Assembly (NCBI RefSeq): GCF_009729415.1
Contig: NZ_MPKW01000027.1
Span: 62,001 to 126,000 of the forward strand
Direction: 5' to 3'
Length of the DNA stretch: 64,000 bases
From: Mycolicibacterium sp. CBMA 234
GTDB lineage: Bacteria > Actinomycetota > Actinomycetes > Mycobacteriales > Mycobacteriaceae
Shown here piece after piece: positions 60,094 through 64,000 of this stretch. Within the stretch, counting starts at the first letter, position 1. Each line of letters begins with the position of its first letter. Under the pieces are notes generated by a model. That model was not told where the DNA came from, did no database searches, and worked only from the letters and a program-made list of their open reading frames with translations. The position numbers and the translations under genes are program-made.

Positions 60094-61200
60094 TCAAGCG
60101 AAGCCAAGCCAGCCGGGTAGGGCGCGTTCCCTGGAGTCGCACAAGACGGCCGCGGTGTCGCAGGAGCCGCGCGGCGAGCCGGACCCGGCCCAGCGGCCGC
60201 CGGTGTCGCGGCGCAGCACGATGGCGGACGAGCCGCCACCGTCGAGCAGGACGGCGGTGTCGCTGCCGAGGCCCCGGAACAGGTCCTGGATCTGGTCCGG
60301 GGTGTAGCTGCCGCCCTGGAAGATGTACATCTCGTCGCGGCTGCGTACGTAGGCCAGCGCGGTACGCGCAGCGCTGGGGCCGCCGTCGTGCAGCTGGCTG
60401 GTGTCGCTCGGAGTCAGCAGGCCGATGCCGCTGACCGCGACGAACCGGGCCCCCTGATTGACCAGGTTGTTGATCACTGGCGTGGCGGCGTCGAAATCGT
60501 TTGTCCCGCTTGGGGTTATCACGTACGGCGCGCCGTCGGACGGGATGATCATGGTGGTCAGCGCGGTCCAGATTTCATTGCCGCCGGACAGTCCCTGCTT
60601 GCCGGCATAGGGGATGGTGCCGGTCACTGCGGCGTTGGCGCGGCCCTGGCCGCGGGTGTTGTCGACGTACGCGCCGAGCGGGGAACTGCATCCCGTGGTG
60701 CTCCAGGACCCGCCTTTTTGGCCGCGGATGTCGAAGAAGTTGGCGTTCACCGCGATGGTGGGCCGCCCTAGTGCCTGCCAGGCTTCCAGGGGAGTGAAGA
60801 TTTCCGACGCCTGCCAGAGTCCTTCGTTGGTGCGGGCCCGGGGATCTCGCTCGCAGCGGGACTGGATGCCGTTGTGGGAGTCGACGAGCAGTCGCGGGTT
60901 CATGCGCTTGGACGCCGCTTTGATGACGGTCAGGTGTCCGCCGTTGCCGGACTGGTACCAGTTGCCGGCGGCGCCCCGCAGCGGCGCGGGGTGGTCGCCG
61001 CCGAAGTTGTACACCAAAAAGCTGCCTCGGTAGTTGGTGATGGCGTTGACCAATAGGGCGCGGCCGTCGGCGGCGTGGGCCGGCGGTATCCCCGTGCTTC
61101 CGGTCAAAGCCACGCTGAGGCCGAGAAGTGTTGTACGCGTGAGGAGTTGCCGTGCGCGGTGGACGACGCCGAGCTTGGACGAGGGTCTGGGAAGCGACAT
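60094..61200 (-). CDS. Secreted phosphodiester glycosidase-family protein (NAGPA/DUF2233)
   Basis: 368 residues. A signal peptide (LTRTTLLGLSVALTGSTGIP, cleavage near AHA-ADG) precedes the phosphodiester-glycosidase (NAGPA) domain: IAVNANFFDIRGQKGGSWS, RTALAYVRSRDEMYIFQGGS, and the core LGSDTAVLLDGGGSSAIVL. The NxNFF and DGGGSS motifs are the family hallmarks. In other bacteria it occurs in exopolysaccharide metabolism; in animals the family uncovers GlcNAc-phosphodiesters. The physiological substrate here is unknown, plausibly a glycosyl-phosphodiester in the cell wall. ATG at 61200 follows AGAGGG. Confidence 0.85.
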   Translation of the reverse strand: MSLPRPSSKLGVVHRARQLLTRTTLLGLSVALTGSTGIPPAHAADGRALLVNAITNYRGSFLVYNFGGDHPAPLRGAAGNWYQSGNGGHLTVIKAASKRMNPRLLVDSHNGIQSRCERDPRARTNEGLWQASEIFTPLEAWQALGRPTIAVNANFFDIRGQKGGSWSTTGCSSPLGAYVDNTRGQGRANAAVTGTIPYAGKQGLSGGNEIWTALTTMIIPSDGAPYVITPSGTNDFDAATPVINNLVNQGARFVAVSGIGLLTPSDTSQLHDGGPSAARTALAYVRSRDEMYIFQGGSYTPDQIQDLFRGLGSDTAVLLDGGGSSAIVLRRDTGGRWAGSGSPRGSCDTAAVLCDSRERALPGWLGFA

Positions 61201-61235
61201 TGTGACCCTCTCTCCGGTCCAATACAACGACCTTC

Positions 61236-61263
61236 AGCGTAGTCACAGCAAACACACTGTCAA
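61236..61263 (-). promoter_or_regulatory. Promoter for the glycosidase gene
   Basis: On the minus strand, TTGACA (61258-61263) and TACGCT (61236-61241) are separated by 16 bases, a good sigma-A type promoter. The -10 lies 35 bases before the ATG. Confidence 0.55.
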
Positions 61264-61322
61264 CTTTGGTCACGCCCGCATCACGCCGGGATGACGGTTG
61301 AATCACCTTGGGGGACAGTGCA

Positions 61323-61361
61323 ATTAGCTCTGCCCCGACCATGGGCCGGGGCAGAGCTAAT
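61323..61361 (-). terminator. Hairpin terminator downstream of the second pirin gene
   Basis: 15-base perfect arms ATTAGCTCTGCCCCG and CGGGGCAGAGCTAAT with a 9-base loop, just downstream of the pirin stop (61371) on the minus strand. No strong U-run follows. Confidence 0.75.
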
Positions 61362-61370
61362 GCGTGAGGG

Positions 61371-62141
61371 TTACGAACCGAAGAGGTCGGTGTGCATCTC
61401 CCACACCAGGATTTCCGCGGGCGTCGTCGCGGTGATCCGCTGTCCGCCGGATGCGGTGAGTCGCACCGCGTCGCCTTCCTGCAGCGGCCCCGCCCCTTCG
61501 AGTGCCACTTCGCCACGTGCCACGAACAGGTGCAGATACTTCGCCGAGGGCAGTTCGATGCTGTCGCCCGGTTCCAGCCGCGCCCCGTGTAGTGCGGCGT
61601 TGCGCTGACCGATCGTGATGGCGGTGTCATTGGCGTGGCTGGGCATGCCGGAGGCGATGGTCACGAGCTTGCCGCGCAGCAGTTCGTCGTCGATTTCCAG
61701 CTGCTGATAGCCAGGCGTCTTCCCGGCTTCGTCGGGCACTACCCACATCTGCACGAAATGCACTGGCTCACTGTGGGATTCGGTGCCGGTGAGTCGCCAG
61801 GAGTCGTTCTTCTCTGAATGAAGGATGCCCCGCCCGGCCGACATTCGTTGGGCCAGTCCGGGATAGATGACGCCGGAGTTGCCGGTCGAGTCCTGGTGGA
61901 CCAGCGATCCGCGCAGTACCCAGGTGACGATCTCCATGTCGCGGTGTGGATGGGTCTCGAACCCCGATCCCGGTGCGACGCGGTCGTCGTTGTTGACCAG
62001 CAGTAGGCCGTGATGGGTGTTGTCCGGGTCGTAGTGGTCAGAGAACGAGAACGAGTGTTTGGAATCCAGCCACGAGATACGGGTCGCGGCGCGGTCGGCG
62101 GCGCGACGGATATCGATGGTTTCGGCTTCACGGCCCGTCAT
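61371..62141 (-). CDS. Pirin family protein (YhaK-like, bicupin)
   Basis: 256 residues. The pirin motif with metal-binding His: GSGFETHPHRDMEIVTWVLRG, HQDSTGNSGVIYPGLAQRMS, and SAGRGILHSEKND. The second cupin ends TTPAEILVWEMHTDLFG. Related but shorter and clearly different from the pirin at 5373, closer to E. coli YhaK. Redox or quercetin-type activity is possible but unproven. ATG at 62141. Divergent from the MarR gene across 76 bases, the usual layout for a redox-sensing MarR and its target. Confidence 0.88.
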   Translation of the reverse strand: MTGREAETIDIRRAADRAATRISWLDSKHSFSFSDHYDPDNTHHGLLLVNNDDRVAPGSGFETHPHRDMEIVTWVLRGSLVHQDSTGNSGVIYPGLAQRMSAGRGILHSEKNDSWRLTGTESHSEPVHFVQMWVVPDEAGKTPGYQQLEIDDELLRGKLVTIASGMPSHANDTAITIGQRNAALHGARLEPGDSIELPSAKYLHLFVARGEVALEGAGPLQEGDAVRLTASGGQRITATTPAEILVWEMHTDLFGS

Positions 62142-62198
62142 GTCAACCCCTGTCGTTGTCGGTGAGCTTAGGTGTCGCTACTGGACGGCACAACATAA

Positions 62199-62210
62199 AT
62201 GATGTGTCAT
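62199..62210. promoter_or_regulatory. Short dyad in the pirin-MarR gap
   Basis: ATGA-TGTG-TCAT, perfect 4-base arms, in an A/T-rich stretch 7 bases before the MarR ATG and 58 bases from the pirin start. Candidate MarR operator; arms are short. Confidence 0.3.
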
Positions 62211-62217
62211 ATATTTC

Positions 62218-62652
62218 ATGTGGCTGACCGACGACCAGCAGGACCTCTGGCGCGCGTACCTCGCGATGAGCGGCCGACTGCAGGCCGCGCTCAACCGGCA
62301 ACTGCAGCACGATCACGGGCTGTCGCTGGCCGACTATGACGTGCTCGTGGCCCTCAGTGAACGTCCGGACTGTCGGATGGGTGAGCTCGGCGCGTACCTG
62401 AACTGGGAGCAGAGCCGGGTGTCCCATCAGCTGGCGCGCATGCGGGCCCGCGGCCTGATTGAGCGGTCCGGGGCCGTCGACGACCGGCGCGCTGCCGTCG
62501 TCACCCTCAGCGAAAGCGGACGCGACGCACTGGAGGCCGCCGCTCCGGCGCACGCCGAACTGGTCCGTTCTGTTGTGTTCGACGGGATGAGCCGAACGCA
62601 GGCAACGGCGCTACGGCAGTGGGCCGCCGCCGTGTTGGAGCGACTGGACTGA
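62218..62652 (+). CDS. MarR family regulator
   Basis: 144 residues, the typical MarR size. The wHTH pattern: GLSLADYDVLVALSERPDCR, MGELGAYLNWEQSRVSHQLA, then GLIERSGAVDDRRAAVVTLS with the wing Asp-Arg. No Cys is present, so a thiol switch of the OhrR kind is unlikely. The ATG at 62218 follows a short leader. It probably controls the divergent pirin gene. Confidence 0.9.
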   Translation: MWLTDDQQDLWRAYLAMSGRLQAALNRQLQHDHGLSLADYDVLVALSERPDCRMGELGAYLNWEQSRVSHQLARMRARGLIERSGAVDDRRAAVVTLSESGRDALEAAAPAHAELVRSVVFDGMSRTQATALRQWAAAVLERLD

Positions 62653-62719
62653 TCCGACGGCGAGAGTCTCAGCGGATTCGCAGCTACAGTAGGACTGTTC
62701 GGGTTGCGGGAGGATTCAC

Positions 62720-63103
62720 GTGAAACATTCAGTCGCCGCTGCTGCCATGGCAGGCGCGCTGATCGCCGGGGTGGCGTGGTTGCCCGCCCCGCAGGCGCAC
62801 GCGGAGGGGTCCTGTGTGCCGTTGGACGGCAGCCCGATGGTGGTCACGCGGAATCCGAACACGGGCATCGGCAAGAAGCTCGATATCGTCCGGACCTACA
62901 CCTATTCCGACGGCATGGTGAATTGGACCATCCATCAGGACGGCGGGATCAAAGACAACACCGGCCTCGGGTTCGGCGCGACCATCAACCAGATCTACAT
63001 CCCGGAACTCGACTCCAGCGGGTCCGTGCCCGGCAACCCGGGTGACGTGGTCAACATCGACAGTTGGCACTTCCACACCCACGTACGGGTCTGCGACCAA
63101 TAG
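62720..63103 (+). CDS. Small secreted protein of unknown function
   Basis: 127 residues. Signal peptide AAAAMAGALIAGVAWLPAPQ with likely cleavage after AHA near residue 28. The mature protein (~99 residues) has two cysteines (GSCVPLDG and HVRVCDQ) that could close a disulfide between its ends. Central part is polar with THQ/Asp-Gly-rich turns. GTG start follows GGGAGGA. No family recognised. It follows the MarR gene on the same strand at 67 bases. Confidence 0.7.
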   Translation: MKHSVAAAAMAGALIAGVAWLPAPQAHAEGSCVPLDGSPMVVTRNPNTGIGKKLDIVRTYTYSDGMVNWTIHQDGGIKDNTGLGFGATINQIYIPELDSSGSVPGNPGDVVNIDSWHFHTHVRVCDQ

Positions 63104-63117
63104 CGTATTCGTTCTGG

Positions 63118-64000
63118 TCAGCGCGCCCAGGAGCGCAGCCATTTGTTGTCGATGGTCCTTGCGGCGTGGTCGGTTTCGAGGTGGGCCAGCAACGATGCTA
63201 ATCCCGGATGGGCATTGTCGGTGCGCCAGATGATCCAGAGCGGATAGACCGGGGTCGGGTCGACGATGGGGATGCGCCGCAGGTCGTACTGGGCGGGCCA
63301 CAAGTATTGAGACCGTTCGCCGACGAGGTTGGCGAGAGTAGGTGAGTCGGCTATCTCGGCGAGCAGAACTTCCGCGCCGAAGGCCGGGCCGAGCACATCG
63401 ATGGTGAGGCCGAACGCCGCTGCCAGCTCGTCGTAGTAGTTCCTGACTTCGCTATCGGTGGGCAGGCCCGGCATCCAGATCGGATGGCCGGCGAGGTCGG
63501 CAGGCGTGATCGTTGCCGCGTTGGCGAGCCGATGCCGCGGGCCGACAAGCAGCTGATGTCTGTCCTCGATGACACGCGCACACGAAAGCCCAGAACCGGC
63601 GAGCTGCTTGGCTGGATCAATCAGGCCACGGAACGTGGCATCGAGTGCGCCGGTGGCGACTGCGGTCAACGCCGCTTCGACGTTGTCCTCGGGCAGCACG
63701 ACGACGTCGAGTTCGAGGTCTGAGTGCTGCTGATAGAAGCCGTGCAGCAGCGTGGCCGGCGCCGTTCGGCGGTTGCGCACGTCGACCCGCAACGCGCGTT
63801 GGCCCGGCCGCACTGACGTCAGCGCCCGTTCCTCTGCGCGCAGGAGCTCCCGGGCATGCGGCAGGAAGGCTTGCCCGTCGACGGTGAGCAGTGCACCCTT
63901 CGGTGTCCTCGCGATCAGCCGGACTCCCAGTGAGCTTTCCAGCGCGGCGATCCGCTTGGAGACGGCCTGCTGGGTGATCCCGAGCTCGTCACCGGCTGCC
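63118..64000 (-). CDS. LysR family transcriptional regulator (N-terminus cut by window edge)
   Basis: About 294 residues visible on the minus strand, open at the right edge. The wHTH is largely present: AGDELGITQQAVSKRIAALE, SLGVRLIARTPKGALLTVDG. The effector domain follows: VDVRNRRTAPATLLHGFYQQ, LELDVVVLPEDNVEAALTAV, PTDSEVRNYYDELAAAFGL. Only the first helix and the start codon are missing. Stop at 63118. The regulated gene is outside the window, probably divergent to the right. Confidence 0.87.
   Translation of the reverse strand, partial: AAGDELGITQQAVSKRIAALESSLGVRLIARTPKGALLTVDGQAFLPHARELLRAEERALTSVRPGQRALRVDVRNRRTAPATLLHGFYQQHSDLELDVVVLPEDNVEAALTAVATGALDATFRGLIDPAKQLAGSGLSCARVIEDRHQLLVGPRHRLANAATITPADLAGHPIWMPGLPTDSEVRNYYDELAAAFGLTIDVLGPAFGAEVLLAEIADSPTLANLVGERSQYLWPAQYDLRRIPIVDPTPVYPLWIIWRTDNAHPGLASLLAHLETDHAARTIDNKWLRSWAR

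Noticed and set aside
1..64000. tRNA, rRNA, insertion sequence, prophage or CRISPR array
   Set aside because: I saw no cloverleaf-type segments, transposase or integrase motifs, terminal inverted repeats around a gene, or regularly spaced repeats. Accessory blocks appear to have no mobile-element remains.

Overview
The window is chromosomal DNA from a rapidly growing mycobacterium (Mycolicibacterium type). It is GC-rich with many GTG starts and 1-4 base stop/start overlaps. It carries lineage markers: an mce1 locus with yrbE1AB and mam genes, an MmpS/MmpL pair, a PE-PPE-like secreted protein, PtbB (MptpB) and many fadD/fadE genes. A fructose PTS, typical of fast growers and absent from M. tuberculosis, supports this. 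Species cannot be fixed from sequence reading alone.

Layout. (1) 1-5284: fructose PTS, with fruA (cut by the left edge), fruK and fruR on the minus strand, divergent from ptsI. (2) 5341-9431: a pirin behind a TetR-type operator, then a FUSC exporter divergent from a TetR regulator. (3) 9458-17508: a block in the order of M. tuberculosis Rv0146-Rv0149 and Rv0153c-Rv0154c: methyltransferase, aldehyde dehydrogenase, SDR, MDR oxidoreductase, DUF456 and YiaA/B membrane proteins, ptbB and fadE2. (4) 17707-30980: accessory region not in that conserved order: SRPBCC protein, mmpS-mmpL, a four-gene hydrolase/flavin-reductase/metallo-hydrolase operon divergent from an MDR oxidoreductase and an XRE regulator, a small secreted peptide, a NarL-type two-component system and an anchored alpha/beta hydrolase. 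(5) 31044-42127: the conserved order resumes (Rv0155-Rv0158, Rv0162c-Rv0165c): pntAB, a 36-residue protein, TetR, adhE1, thioesterase, TB18.5-like protein and mce1R. An acyl-CoA dehydrogenase and a P450/TetR pair sit where M. tuberculosis has PE genes. (6) 42316-57096: fadD5, yrbE1AB, mce1A-F and four mam genes, the mce1 lipid importer. (7) 57509-64000: a PE-PPE-like secreted protein with a charged tail, a secreted phosphodiester glycosidase, a second pirin divergent from MarR, a small secreted protein and a LysR regulator cut by the right edge.

How the parts fit. The common theme is uptake, activation, oxidation and export of lipids or hydrophobic compounds. Mce1/YrbE1 imports fatty or mycolic acids, FadD5 activates them, FadE and the SDR/MDR/ALDH enzymes oxidise them, MmpL and FUSC export, and PntAB balances NADPH against NADH. 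Nearly every transcription unit has a local regulator (DeoR, TetR x3, XRE, NarL, GntR, MarR, LysR), and many intergenic gaps contain dyads that could be the operators.

Points most worth a second look: the 21770-27656 catabolic module and its operator array; an 18-codon leader ORF overlapping the yrbE1A start; an abrupt codon-usage shift in the last quarter of fadD5; stacked dyads in the mce1R-fadD5 gap; and the PE-PPE-like protein with an altered catalytic site. No tRNA, rRNA, insertion sequence, prophage or CRISPR array was seen.
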